From positions 496,001 to 560,000 of the forward strand of contig CM041098.1 in assembly GCA_023079485.1 (NCBI GenBank): a stretch of 64,000 nucleotides of DNA. Direction: 5' to 3'. The notes beneath the pieces were generated by a model. That model made no database searches. It was not told where the DNA came from and saw nothing but the letters and a program-made list of their open reading frames with translations. Position numbers and translations under genes: made by a program. This DNA is from Archilochus colubris. Lineage: Eukaryota > Chordata > Aves > Apodiformes > Trochilidae. Positions 52,301-64,000 of the stretch are shown here, piece after piece. Numbering within the stretch: position 1 is the stretch's first letter; every line of letters begins with the position of its first letter.

Positions 52301-55300
52301 TCCTTTAAAATATTCAACAGACTGGGGTAAGTCTTACTGTCAGCAGCATTGAAGCAGAATCTGTCAGTATAAGAAGAGGACCTGGAGCCAAGGGCCACAT
52401 AGCAACCTCCAGGGGGAGGAGAAAGGGACAGAGATAAGGCTGGAGATGATGTTAAAATACACAGCCAAGGGTCCATGTGGGAGATGAGCTACACACAGCA
52501 GGGCTGAGGTCCCTCCAGGAGGCATTGCCAGACAGGCACTCCTACCATAAAGCTTTGGCTTAGAGGAAGCTCCAGGGCATGTGCAGTGTTATGTGTGGGT
52601 CCTGGCTAAAAATAACTGAAGCCTGGTGGTACCCTGAGGGTCCTAACTTTCTTGATTAGTTTAATTGTTTACCAACATACACAGCTTCAGTAAAACAATC
52701 AGGCTGTAGAAGAGGTTTGCTCTTCCACCAGCAACACCAAAGTTCCAAAGTACGTAAGCGTTTTAAATTTACTAACATTCTAATTGTATTATTACAAAAA
52801 TATTAGTCCAACCCAAACTTCAATCTGAATTTGACAGCAAGGTGGTCTCATTTTCAAATTTTACCTACTATCAGACATCAGCAAAGCCCCTACCTTGAAG
52901 TGTTGCAAAGCTGATGTACAAAACACTATTTTGAGAGAACTAATTTCCCTAATTGCAATTGATAAATTCACTGGTTTAATAAACAGCACTTCAAACGGGA
53001 AAATTCTACAGTGAAAACAAACATGATAATAAAAATAAACTTTTTCCCCACTTCTGAGAGTTCTCTGACATCTCTGTACAATTGCCTGCACAGAAAACTG
53101 CTTGAGTTGCAATTCCTGCTTCATTCATGGCAAGGCATCTGTGATTTACCTATGTGTGAGCTTGCCCTTTATTCTCTTCCATTCCTAGCCTTTCCACCCA
53201 CCAGATGTTCATATATCCTCCCTTCTACCACCCATCCCCTGGATCTGTGCAGAAGGATCTGCTTTTCAGCCATTGAGTTCTTTGGACAAATGCTTACCAA
53301 TTCTTGAAAGAAAACCCAAGTACCTTCTGTATAGTTTCAGCTGATGTTTGCTGCTGAGAGTGGGTGATTGAGGACTGCAAAAAGTCACTTGGTTTGGATG
53401 TCAGTGTAGACAAGCACTGTTTGTCAGGGTTATACAAACACAACTCAAGTGAGAGTCACAGATTAATGCCTACTGTACAATTCAGGCTTTTGTGCAGCCC
53501 TTTCTTTGATTCGCTCTGTAAGAAACACATTAAGCAATCCCTGTACATACAGACAAATTCACCCTAAGTTCATGCATTCCTTTTACTTTTTTTACTTAAC
53601 CCACTACTGCAGGGAACATTCCGAGCCAGCAGAATCTACAATATGGATTCAATATAGACAGAGTTTTTTCAGCTTAAAGCAGCATCACCCCTAGAGAGCC
53701 CACCACATACCTTGAAATCTAAAACCACCAAGGCATGAAAACATGATTAGGTTTCAACCCTGATAATTTGTATAAACATTGCTGCAGCAATGATGTCACT
53801 ACAGCTGTCCAGAACAGAAATTTGAATACATCCTTCAGAAATGACCAGATGACACTAAATCAAGAAAACCCGTAATTCCTAACAACAAAGGACTCACCAT
53901 TGTACAGCAACATAAATTGCTCTTTTGTCCGAGTTCTAAATCTTAGGGTTCTAAGTCTCAAATGAGGCTGCTTTGTTTAGGTTACGCCATGTGGCATTTC
54001 ATTACTAAACCTGGGTCACTCAGAACACTGTTTTGTCCCATGTTCTGCATTGTTGGTAATGAACTGGTACTGCAGAGCATTCAGAACAGGGCACATGCTG
54101 TATGGATTCAGCTCACCACTCCACCACTTCAAGACAGCTTTTGTCTTGCTGCAAGATCTTGAGCAATACAGAGCAGTTACCTGGCAGCAGTAGTACAGTA
54201 GAACTACTCTACCTACAGTAAAAACAAGCACATAGACAACTATGACCATTTAATCACTGACATAGCACTCCATAGCTCACACCCTGAAGGATGGTCACTA
54301 GAGAAAAAGGATTAATTTTATTTCTTTTTGAGACTATTCCCAGGCACAGAGGTTAGGAAGTTGTAGCAAAGCCTAAAAGAGATTATCTATGGGTCAATAC
54401 CTCAAAAGGCAACTTCTTGATATGTTTCTGTCAAGATTAGCTTGATTATAACTCTTCCTCTCAGGCTTTATCACAAACATGCTTATTACTTCAATAAAGA
54501 ACACCAATTTAAAATGTTTGCTTTTTCATTTCAAAATAGATCTGTGTAAGTAATGTAAAAAAGTTGATTTAAAGATGCCTTTTCTATTACAGAAAATTAA
54601 AATACTGCATGAAGTTCTACATCCCTCTGGATAATCATATAATACTTAATAGCCCCTTGTACACACTATGCCCATATGGCAATTGGTACAAGTGGTTAGA
54701 TTTGGGAAATACAAATTTGTGGAGGTATTTACATTTACTAACAGTTTTGGTAGCCTATTTGACAAGCATATGCATTCAATAAGATTAAACCCTTAAGATA
54801 AAAATATTCAACTATACCCTTCTGGAAACAGAACTATCAAAAATGTCTCCAGTTCATTAAGCAACAAGAGCAGCAGAACTGCCTAAAAGCTGCATTTGTT
54901 TTACAAGATTTGTTCCAACTGGCAAAAGGAGTTATTACAACCTGTTCAGGGAAATAGTGACACACTGCATGTGCCTCAGTGCTGGTAGAGGCTAACAAAA
55001 TGCATAAAACCTGCTATAGTTTAGACCATAGAAAGATGGCAAACTCCTAACTGCTGCCAGGTCCCCAGGTTTCATGCCCGTACACCAAACACCCAGCGAG
55101 CAATTTTCAGTTAGAGAACCTGACATGTAGAAAATTTGCATTGATAGTTCTAGATTTCAGCAAACCAGATTGAATAATACAGCAAGGTAACCATTTTACT
55201 TTACACTGGAAATAAGTTACCATATATACCATATTTTCTAAGGAGGATGTATGAATCAGTGATATCTCATCCACCACTATGTGACAATAGCTATGAGGCA

Positions 55301-55999
55301 GATTACTAAGGCAACATTTCCAGATGAAACAGTCCTATAATTAGGCATGGAGTACTTTTTTGTTCCTTTTTTTTGGAAAAGACTGCTCTGAGGCGAGACA
55401 ATGGAAATGGCACCATCTGCTAATAATACAATTAGAGAATTTCAAAGCAACAGCTAAGAAACCTAGCTGTTAGTGATTTATTTTTCTCAACATATTTTTC
55501 TATTACACCACATGGAGGTCCACATGCTTTCCAATTATATTCTACTTGGAAACTACAACAACTCATGGGATCAAAGAGAAATCACATCATGGGGTAATGC
55601 AAAACACAAGTTTTTCCCCGTTACATTCTTGTTGCCAGTTCCATACATCTACATCTGAACCACTTTGTCTCCCATTCCCCCGTGGTATGCAATAGTCAAA
55701 CATGGTCTCAGTAGCTGTAGGAGGATCTTCTTTGGAACAATCTAGACTATGCCATCTCTTCCCACTTTGCCTACAGTCCAAATTGCCATTAGATGTGAAA
55801 AGAAAATGCTAAACTCACCTACTGGGACTCCTGGCTCTCAAGTATTGTATTTAGGAAGAACTTGCTGTTTATCATGAAACATTATTGAAACAGAGAGGGG
55901 AACTTGGCTAACACTGTCTAGGTGGGCCAGGTGTTTACCACTGCCAAGCAACTCACTGGCTCTTGGCCTCTTCCTGAAAATAGCCCTGGTGAGGATAAC

Positions 56000-56012
56000 A
56001 AAAAAAAAAAAA
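56000..56012. repeat. Poly(A) run, A13
   Basis: A homopolymer without a recognisable element upstream. Confidence 0.7.
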
Positions 56013-57298
56013 TTTAAAACACTACTTTTTCAATGTGCCTTCAGGAGATACAACTCTGGGAAAAAGTTTTACCCCATTTTCAAGACACACACAAATCAAA
56101 TCACTTGCTAAAGGCCTCACAGGAAGTATATAGTTGAGAAATACACAGTATTAAATGCATATCCAGAGATATTAAGGTATGCTTCCTCTAATACCACAGT
56201 AAGTCACACAAATTAATACAGACAATGAATGAATATGGCCACATACGACACAGAACATATATATGCATCAGTTACAAGTGCCTAAGGATTACAGACAGCT
56301 GATGTGAACAAGAACTGTGCTAAAGCTGGATGCTTTAGTTCTATTTCTGCCTTCAGGTCACCCTCTACCTACCTGTTAACTCCCCCACAGCATGCCTGGG
56401 GACCCTGTCACAGACCTGTGCAGGTCAATGCCACTTCAGTAGGATTCCTGGTACACACTGACCCTGCAACATAAACATCATCTACATCTCCAAGAGAAGC
56501 ACTGCCAGCCCTTTCTAACTACTTGCATTCTTAGTCACCCAACACTTCTCTTCTTTAAAATAAGCATTCTAGAGTATGTTCTTCTGAAGCACTGATACTC
56601 AGAGGCTGAAGTTTCTCACAACTGAGCCAAGTGCAGAAAAAAACCAAGAATAATGATTTTGAAGCTTCAGATTTCATTCCATCATCAATGAACTACAAAC
56701 AGCACAGTGCACCAAGTCAGCTCCATCCTGCATATTTAATTGCATATACTAATATTCAGAAAAACTGCAGGCACAGTCTTAAACATCCTAAAGATTTTAT
56801 TTCAAAAAGCTGTTACAACCACGTTTTTATAAAGAAAACCAAACAACTGACATAGACTGTCAGTATTAAACTCATCCCTAACACTTTAGTACTTGGTATA
56901 AGCACAAATATCATGAAAACCTCCAGCAAAATGTCAGGAGGCAACTTTGGCATGCACTTAGAGCTACACTTCCCTTTGTAACTCTATCTGTACATTTATC
57001 TTCTGGTAACACAACAAGATTAAGGAAAAAAAAATATTACCAATGGTACTTTAAAAAATAATTTATTCTCGTTCATCCTCTACTATAAAATAACTGCTAA
57101 TAATCTGAATGCCTTTCACTGAGAAGTCTTCTATACTAAGTATGTTTCAGGTCCCTCTCCTCAGCAGTTCTACCCCCAGGAAGAACAAACCTGTTTCTAA
57201 TCAGGCTGAGGACCAACAATCCTGGCTGCTTTCTGCCTTGTACTGAGCTGCCTTCACTCACCTGCGAATCCAGGAGCAAGATGATTACATGCCAAGAC

Positions 57299-57310
57299 AG
57301 AGAGAGAGAG
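57299..57310. repeat. (AG)6 microsatellite
   Basis: Six AG units; short and without flanking element. Confidence 0.7.
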
Positions 57311-60300
57311 GCAGCTCTAAGAGCTAAAGTCTGTTCAGTGCTGCAGATTAGTTGCACACACTGCGCTAAAAAAAAAGTTATTAATTAATGTTAATTAATT
57401 GTCTATCAGCCAACATATGAGAGAATCTGAATGACTAAAGCCTGGACTCTTCAGGACTCCTGAGGAGAGACAGGTGCTCAACATGTAACTATCTCAAACT
57501 TGTTTGGAGACACCAGCCAAAGAAATTAAACCCAATGTGCTCCAATGCATTTTAATTCTTGTTGGAAGGAATATAAATTATATAAAGTTTTGAAAGTTTC
57601 CTGCCTTAAAAATGAAGCACTTTTGATTATATTCCCCTGAAGGAAAAGAGACTATCATTACAAAGGGCTATAAAGAGTCAGCATAATCTCTCTCAAATAA
57701 AATATAAACAACTGACTTAGTTGATGAATCTTCCTGCTCCTCCCATCACATTTAAAGTTTGCCTCAGGAAAAGCCTTAATTGGAGCTTGCATTCTCTAAC
57801 TGGGAAGCAACTGCCCAGTTTCTGCCAGAAATTAAACATTTAAATTTTTTTTTTAAATTTTTAGAGAACCTTATATTAATTATCTAAGATCAGCAAAGCT
57901 GTTAAGTGTTATGTAGGGCCTAGAGTATTTCTTAGGAGTTAGGTAATTTGTTATCCTTCAATACTGTCTGTGGATTATGACAGGAGTGGAAATAAAATAC
58001 CCTACACCAACTTCGTGAAAGCATACCTGGCTCTGTAATATTATATGTAATGTTCATGGCTGTTCTTTGATTAGTTTCACTTTTGTGCCAAGGAATTAAT
58101 GATTTTAAGTTCAAGCTTCATTTCACTTTTCATTAACTGTTCAGCAAATCAGCAGCACTAGAAAACTTTGGAGCCCTAAGAGTACAGTGAATTCAGAATA
58201 AACATAGGGCAGCCAGGAATTTCGTTTGACATTTATACATAGTTATTTTCTTAGATTTGAAAACATCAAATAAGGCTGCCCCCCATCTTCCAGAATTATG
58301 CTTAGAATCCAAGGTGACCAAGAAAATTAATGAGAAGAGACAACAGCAGGACAATGTAAGCTGACCTGGTGAAAAGGTAACTGAAGTCATAGTTAAAACC
58401 TGTAAACTCTATTTTCCTGCTAGAACTTTGTCACAAAAGCTCCTAAGATGTAGACACAAAAACCTGTTCTTTCATTACTGAAACCTGTCCCTGAGCCTCA
58501 ATATGGTACAACCAGTAAATTAGAGAGCCAGGACAGAGATGCAGATATAAAATGAATGGGGTTTCAAGTGACATTTTGGACTAAAATACAGGTTATAAAA
58601 ATCTTGTAATCAAAGCTAGAAAAAACAGTGAATAGAATGCAAGGAGATAATATTCTAGTTCTCAAAGGTCACAGTGTCTTGCAAGTGAATTGCTTAAGCA
58701 AACAGATGTTGTCAACTCTAAGGACTCCATGACTTTAAAAAGGAGCATTAAAATTTGTTAAAATATGCTAATAGTGTAAAAAATCCAAAACAAAACCAAA
58801 CACCTCAGCAAAAGGCATGAGGTGAGTGATCAACGTCTGCCCTAATTAAGTACATGAGTTGCACATTCCCCTCCTCACCCCCCAGAAGTGTTAGGAGCTT
58901 CCTGCTGAGCAGCTTCCAGGTCAGTTCATGCAAGCAACAAAATCATCTCCACATAGATTGAAAACAGTCTCAATGTAATTTTTGACAAGTCTGTCTTCTT
59001 CTACCTGGAAAAAAAATTTTTAGAGCTTACATTGACAAAAGGTGGACACTGCAGACCCAGCTTGAGGTCTCAAATATTCAAGTTTAATTATTTGGATCCC
59101 CTGGCTGGTAAAATCCTGAAAGTTACTACAGAAAAATTTGAGATCTGAAATGGTAATTCAACTTGTAGTACCCAAAAGGCCCTTTATTCGAAGGGGCTTT
59201 ATGGAGCTTTTTGGGAAGGAGAAGCTTCTACAAAATTAAGATTTGGATAAAACATCCCAGTTCATCCATTATTTTGTTCCTTTGCAAGAGTGACTATCAC
59301 GGGTATACAGGAACCACTGACACTGCAGTGTTTTATAGCATAGAATTGTTAGCTTGGCAGTATAATTTTGCTTCTTATTCAAGTGAACAGTAATTCAAAG
59401 CCTTAATAAACATAAAGAAGCCAATTTCACTCGAGTGTGGTCAAACCAAGAACTGACATCTTGGAGAAAGCCCAACTCAGCAAAAGAGAAAAAGTAATAA
59501 AGGAATATTTCAGCAGTCAAGCTGTGATATATTCCAAGTGTTGCCTTAGGGCTATTATAGTTGCAGAATAACTTAAAGCACAAAACCCACCAGTTTGCAC
59601 AAGATAACGTGAATAGCCCCAGATTATTTAATAATATGCTTTACAGGAGAACGCTGCAGAGCCTGTCACTCTAGGTGGTGGAGGACAACTAATGTCCTAT
59701 TGTTTATTGCTTATTTTGACAACATTTGTAGCAGTCATTTCCACCTCTGCAATATCCATCTCTCCTATAATAATCAACTGCTGGATGGGGGAATAACAGT
59801 ATATTAAATTAGCATAGTTCCAATGGGTTCAACACAGACAAGCACCCTTTACTGGGTGTTTAATACTCCTCTGCTTCCAAAGGAGAATGAAAACTGGCAG
59901 GACAATGTGTTATACTGTTCATGGGAAACAGAGACACAAGCCAGAGATGCACTGCTGGTCTGGGTTACAGTAAAAGGATGCTCTACTTGATTGTCTGGGC
60001 CCATGAAATCTGACATGGAACTTAGGTGTAATGCAAGTTCCTTACCTACACACGTACCTGCCAATGAATGGGTGGTTTTCTAATCAGAACATGGCTATGT
60101 TCCTTTTTTCACTCCACAGGTTCCTCCAGCCATAACAGAAAAGACTGCAGGGCTTATCTCTCCAGAACAGCACAAAACCTGCAGTTCTATAAAGCTCAAA
60201 TCCAGCTCAGGAGGGTGTGACTTATTAAGAAATTTATTCCAACAAAAAAAATCTGGTTCAGCCTCTGGTCACCTGTTTGCTCTTCAGAGGACCAAGTATG

Positions 60301-62319
60301 CAAGCACATAAACTTAAATGCAAACAGATCTCTTCACCTGGTAAGACAATTTGATTGTATATAAAATTTTTAACTTCACAGCAGACGTTGTTTTTCCACT
60401 ATGTCACACTGAACAAAACATGGCTCAGCTCACACAAAATACTCCTACATCACAACTTAGAAACCCCCACAAGGTACTGATCAGGAAAGTTGTTCCACAT
60501 ATCTTGGATTTACAGAGAATGAAGAACCTGCTTGACAGTGCTTGGATCTTACATCATTCAAGCCTGAATTTGCTTTAAGTATCAGTGTATTAAAAATGTC
60601 CAAGGAAAAGTTCCTAATAAGTTGGCACTAAGTTATTTAGTTTCAAAATAGACCTGCAGTGCATTCTGATTTCCTGCAAGACATTTAGATGTCTGGTTGA
60701 CACAGCAGTGGATGCAGCACGTAGCAGTGTGACATTGCACAGTTTAAATAGGCAAGCACCAGAAAAACAATTATCTTTGCAATTCAGTGAGAATCCAGCC
60801 CTTGCAGTACACAGAACCTGACAACGAAGTCATTTAGAACTACTCCAGCCTGAAGTGGAAGTGAAAGTAATTCCACTGAGGAGCTCCTGAAATCTGCTTA
60901 TTTTTTAAGAAGCAAGCAGGTGGGAAGAGGAAAGAGAAATACCCAAGTCCTGCAGATGCAGCACAGGTTAATGCCAGCTCAGCATTAGCATCTTCACTTC
61001 CCCAGCCTCAGTGCTGTTTGCAGCCTCAGGTGGCAGAGCAATATAAAAACCAAGCCAGCAAGTTCTATGGAAGCAAGCTGGAAGAGAAGGCACCTGACAT
61101 TGCTGCCAGTTTAATCCTAATGAAATAGAATGAAATAAAGTCTCGAAGTACAAACCTGTCATATTTCAACAGTACCAAACATACAATAAAAACCAAGGTA
61201 TTACAAGATGATACAACTCTAACCAAGCAGTATCAATGTCAACTTCGTGAGCATTGGCTACACAAATTTATGTTCATGAGAAAATAAAGACCTTTTCAGG
61301 AGAGATTGAAACAGACTGGTACTTGAATTCCAATTTTAGATTACTGATATAAAAATGAAGAAAGGTGAAGAGTCAGCTTTTCTGTAGGAATGTGTCCCAC
61401 TATTTCCTATACAGACCCCTATTTACTCTCCAGGTTGCCTACATCAGGCACTTCCCAGCACACCCAGGAGCCATTCTTCATTATTTTACCAGGTGAAAAG
61501 CCTTGTCTGTAACCATCAGTAACCATGCTGTCGCCTTCATAATCCCTTCCTATGTCAAGCCAAGCCTATCAGAAAAGTAAACCAGTAATTGCCTACCTTA
61601 AGATTTTAGCATAATAGCTAACAACAAAAACAAAAAGTCTTTTCACTTGAAGACAGTGACACCCAGTGGTTTGTTCTTTAAGCCCGTGGTGTGTTAAAAC
61701 ATCTCTTTCCAGAAACACTTAAATTCTTTTACTCGTCACATGTCATGATTTAAACCAAAGCCAGATCCCAGCTGCTCATATAAGCACACATTTAAATTAA
61801 AGCCTCAAACGAAAATAACACAACTGATCATGTTGTATGCATTCCCATGTAAGATTACTACAAGTTATCCACAGTTCAGATAGTTTGTATTGTACGTAAG
61901 CAGTATTCTGCCTCGTAACAGGACCTTCTAACAGGTCGCTGATGAAACTTTAATTTTTAGTTTAAGTTCCCTGGAAATTTTTTGCTGGGGGGTAGAGGAT
62001 TTGTGACTAAATAGTGCAGCAATGTCTCTACCGTTAATCCAGTTGATGAACATCCGAATTTTCCTTTATAGGCTTTAATTATTCTCTTGTCCTTAAGAGG
62101 AAATGTAATGTAAAGCCTTTCAGCAAGGGCTTGGTAAAGTAAAGAATTGGTTCTCTTGGTGACTAGAACTGCATGCAGTTAAGTGCTGCAGTAGAATTGC
62201 AGTAGAATATAATCTGTGATAAAATCATAGGAAATGAAGAGGTAATACAACCTGATTAAATTAATATCTGTAGTACATCAGATGCTTAAATGACTAATAT
62301 CCTCTTTGCTTTAATCTAG

Positions 62320-62421
62320 AAAGCTCGTGAAGCCAATCAAGAGCTTGAGGTTCAGCTGGGTCACGCAGTGCAGGAATCTTTGGACCCCACAAGTAAAGGC
62401 AATTTACCTCTCTTTACTGAG
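62320..62421 (+). pseudogene. SPDL1: SPDL1 exon remnant with lost donor
   Basis: After a good acceptor (TTTGCTTTAATCTAG) the phase-0 frame reads KAREANQELEVQLGHAVQES, then LDPTSKGNLPLFTE. Human Spindly has KARVANQDLQVQLDQALQQA, then LDPNSKGNSLFAE, at one exon of its coiled-coil region. Roughly 60% of residues agree and both exon edges fall at the same places. Two things are wrong for a working exon. One codon is extra in the NLPLF segment, and the donor that should follow GAG at 62421 is CTACAG instead of GT, so reading through gives a TGA at 62428-62430. The intact protein is the dynein adaptor that acts at kinetochores in mitosis. I infer a disabled copy; a sequencing or assembly error at the donor is the less likely alternative. 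Confidence 0.8.
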
Positions 62422-63267
62422 CTACAGTGATGCCACATGCCTGGGAATATACACAAAACTGCTTAATATTTTCAGAGCAACATAGGAAATAAAACTCAAG
62501 TATCTCTGCCTTATCTGGCTGGTGTGCATTTGTTCCTTGAATACCACTTCAGTGTTCAAATATCTAAGAACTGATGTAAGGAAAAAAGTTTTGTGCACTC
62601 TGGAATTGAGGAGTCATTTGACTTAATGGAATCAGTTAAAGGTAACCTGGTTGTCAAGAAAGAAGATGGGCTGGAGGATTCATGACCCTTCTGCAGCTTT
62701 CAGCTCTAAAGCTCTGTTCAGCTGGGAAGCCTTTAATACAGAAGATAGGATGGGAACTACTAGATGTTAAATTCTGTCTTTTAAAAACACATTGAAAATT
62801 GCTGGTTGTTTTGAGCTTATGTGAGGATCTTTGAATAGGAGTTCAAATGTTGTTAAATCTGTAGGAAGTTCTGTTAGACAGCACCCATAGAATGGGATGA
62901 ATTGGTTTGCAGTTGGTTTTTTTTTTAAACTATTTGTTCTGCTAATGGACAAAACTGTTGAGCAGCAACACTGAAGCATAGCAAGTTTTACACTACTTTG
63001 GTATCAAAGGAACAAAGTAACTTTGCTTTGATATCAAAGAAATAAAATAAGTCTGCCCTTCACTGCCCAGGCTTCAGCTGCTACAGGACTATTTGTTCTT
63101 ATCTCAGAGGTAATGGAAATGTGCACTTTTTTTCAAGTCCTGTTGTTGGCAAGGCAGTATTTGCAGAACCAACATGAATTGCTGTGTAACATTTTATGAA
63201 ACCTGTCATCCAAGTGACAACAAGTGCTGTAATTTTCATAGCAATAATTGTTAACAATGTTCTGTAG
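62422..63267 (+). other. Relict SPDL1 intron
   Basis: This lies between two consecutive SPDL1 exon remnants. It has no usable donor at its start but an acceptor-like end (TTCTGTAG, AG at 63266-63267). It includes a T-run near 62919-62928. Nothing else is recognisable. Confidence 0.6.
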
Positions 63268-63358
63268 GTGGAAGACCATAGGGCAGAAATGAAACAGCAG
63301 CTGATCAGTGTGAAAATATCAGTCTCTACAAGACCAGCCTGCACTCACTAGAGAACAA
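63268..63358 (+). pseudogene. SPDL1: SPDL1 exon remnant with frameshift and truncation
   Basis: Following AG at 63266-63267, the frame reads VEDHRAEMKQQLISVK. Human Spindly continues directly from the preceding exon as VEDRRAAMERQLISMK. One extra A in the AAAA run at 63313-63316 then shifts the frame. In the shifted frame (from 63317) the match resumes as YQSLQDQPALTREQ against the human YQSLKKQNVFNREQ. Homology ends at about 63358, where Spindly should read on into MQRMK; the following DNA is unrelated C-rich sequence with no donor. The two remnants are adjacent exons in the correct order, phase and strand, so this is an unprocessed copy, not a retrocopy. Confidence 0.8.
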
Positions 63359-64000
63359 AACAAAAACCTCCAATATCCAACCCCTTGGCCATTCCCCCAC
63401 TGTATCTCAACAGGGCTCTAAACTTCAACACAAACAGACCTGGCAAAAAAACACCAAGAGTGACCACTGAAAACTGCTGCTGGCCCTACCCCTCACATGG
63501 AACCCGACCCACAGCACCACCAACAATCTGGCTACAACTTTGCTTTAGTACCAAAAACCTCAAACATTTGACCCCCTGGCTGCTCTCCCCTTCATTCATT
63601 TTTTTCCCATTTCAGCTGCTAAATTTGAAACATTTACACTTGGCTTTCTAACACAAAAATTGTCTGGATTCACATATTTTTGCTGTAACATTATCATCGA
63701 CTCTTCAAGAACACTTTAAAATAATATTCATAAAGTAAACCACTCACCTGCTCTTTGTGGTGAACCTGGAAGATGAAGGGCTTGGACACAACTCATCCAG
63801 AAGCCACTGATTCACTCCACACACAGACTCAGCCCTGAAACCCAACTGGAGGCTCCTGTGCAATTGTCCTGCCCCACCTCTTTCTCACAATCCCCTGGAA
63901 AAACCCCTCCTCTCCTTCACTGTATTCACCTGGGATGAAGGAGCCTCACCTGCAACCCATCTGAGAACATCACACCCTAACCCTAAACCCACCCCAATCC
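63359..64000. repeat. C-rich, G-poor tract with a diverged direct repeat
   Basis: Composition changes abruptly at the end of the SPDL1 homology. A segment at 63361-63396 recurs at 63552-63587 at about 75% identity, starting CAAAAACCTC in both and sharing ACCCC and TGG words, a spacing of 191 bases. This suggests an old tandem (satellite-like) repeat with unit near 190 bases, or two copies of a dispersed element. The open frame at 63385-63651 spans it and is not a recognisable protein. Confidence 0.4.
63975..63990 (+). repeat. Short telomere-like motif
   Basis: CCCTAACCCTAAACCC contains two CCCTAA units and a variant third. It lies 10 bases from the window end, in C-rich sequence. Two units can occur by chance; they would matter only if the array continues beyond the window. 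Confidence 0.4.

Larger units (their letters stand above)
29041..62319. other. Long AT-rich stretch without a recognisable gene
   Basis: This is 33 kb of low-GC sequence between SPDL1-like remnants. Open frames up to about 115 codons occur on both strands (for example 40311-40661 and 51989-52330), none with a domain, repeat-protein pattern or splice framing. Content I can name is limited to simple repeats, given separately. The Spindly exons expected between the 28.9 kb and 62.3 kb remnants were not found with confidence. A C-rich segment near 36110-36290 differs in composition but matches nothing I know. Confidence 0.6.

Noticed and set aside
51989..52330. 113-codon open frame on the plus strand
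   Set aside because: No recognisable motif, and it does not match any Spindly segment despite lying within the relict interval.

Overview
The window looks like avian nuclear DNA, mostly non-coding. It is AT-rich and gene-poor with one sharp CpG island. The repeats I can recognise are CR1 LINE 3' ends, one carrying the ATTCTGTG-type octamer tail typical of birds. I see no bacterial or viral gene organisation. Almost all short open frames are chance frames in intron or intergenic DNA.

Two loci can be supported. (1) The 5' end of SLIT3 lies on the minus strand. Its first coding exon (20121-19869) encodes a signal peptide and the first cysteine cluster of the LRR N-cap, and ends at a consensus donor, GTAAGTAA. 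Everything from 19868 down to 1 is therefore the start of the first long SLIT3 coding intron. A CpG island (about 20400-21170) with GC box, CRE and CCAAT motifs lies just upstream. A very good splice acceptor at 20122 implies that a separate non-coding 5' exon in that island is spliced to the ATG exon. (2) On the plus strand, diverging from SLIT3, are pieces of a Spindly (SPDL1) gene. Two pieces are clear (62320-62421 and 63268-63358), one is moderate (28909-29040) and one is weak (26043-26110). The pieces are in gene order, but they carry a lost donor, a stop and a frameshift. From memory of the human map, SPDL1 is the divergent neighbour upstream of SLIT3, so this looks like a relict, unprocessed SPDL1 copy in the expected syntenic position.

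Layout: 1-19868 SLIT3 intron with CR1 fragments at 3952-4042, 8705-8850 and 9838-10032; 19869-20121 SLIT3 first coding exon; 20122-20441 proposed short 5' intron; 20400-21170 CpG-island promoter; 21171-24880 featureless intergenic DNA; 24880-25080 a small GC-rich island with a CTCF-like motif; 26-63.4 kb the relict SPDL1 interval, mostly unrecognisable AT-rich DNA; 63359-64000 a C-rich, G-poor tract with a diverged ~190-bp-spaced repeat and a short telomere-like CCCTAA motif at the very end.
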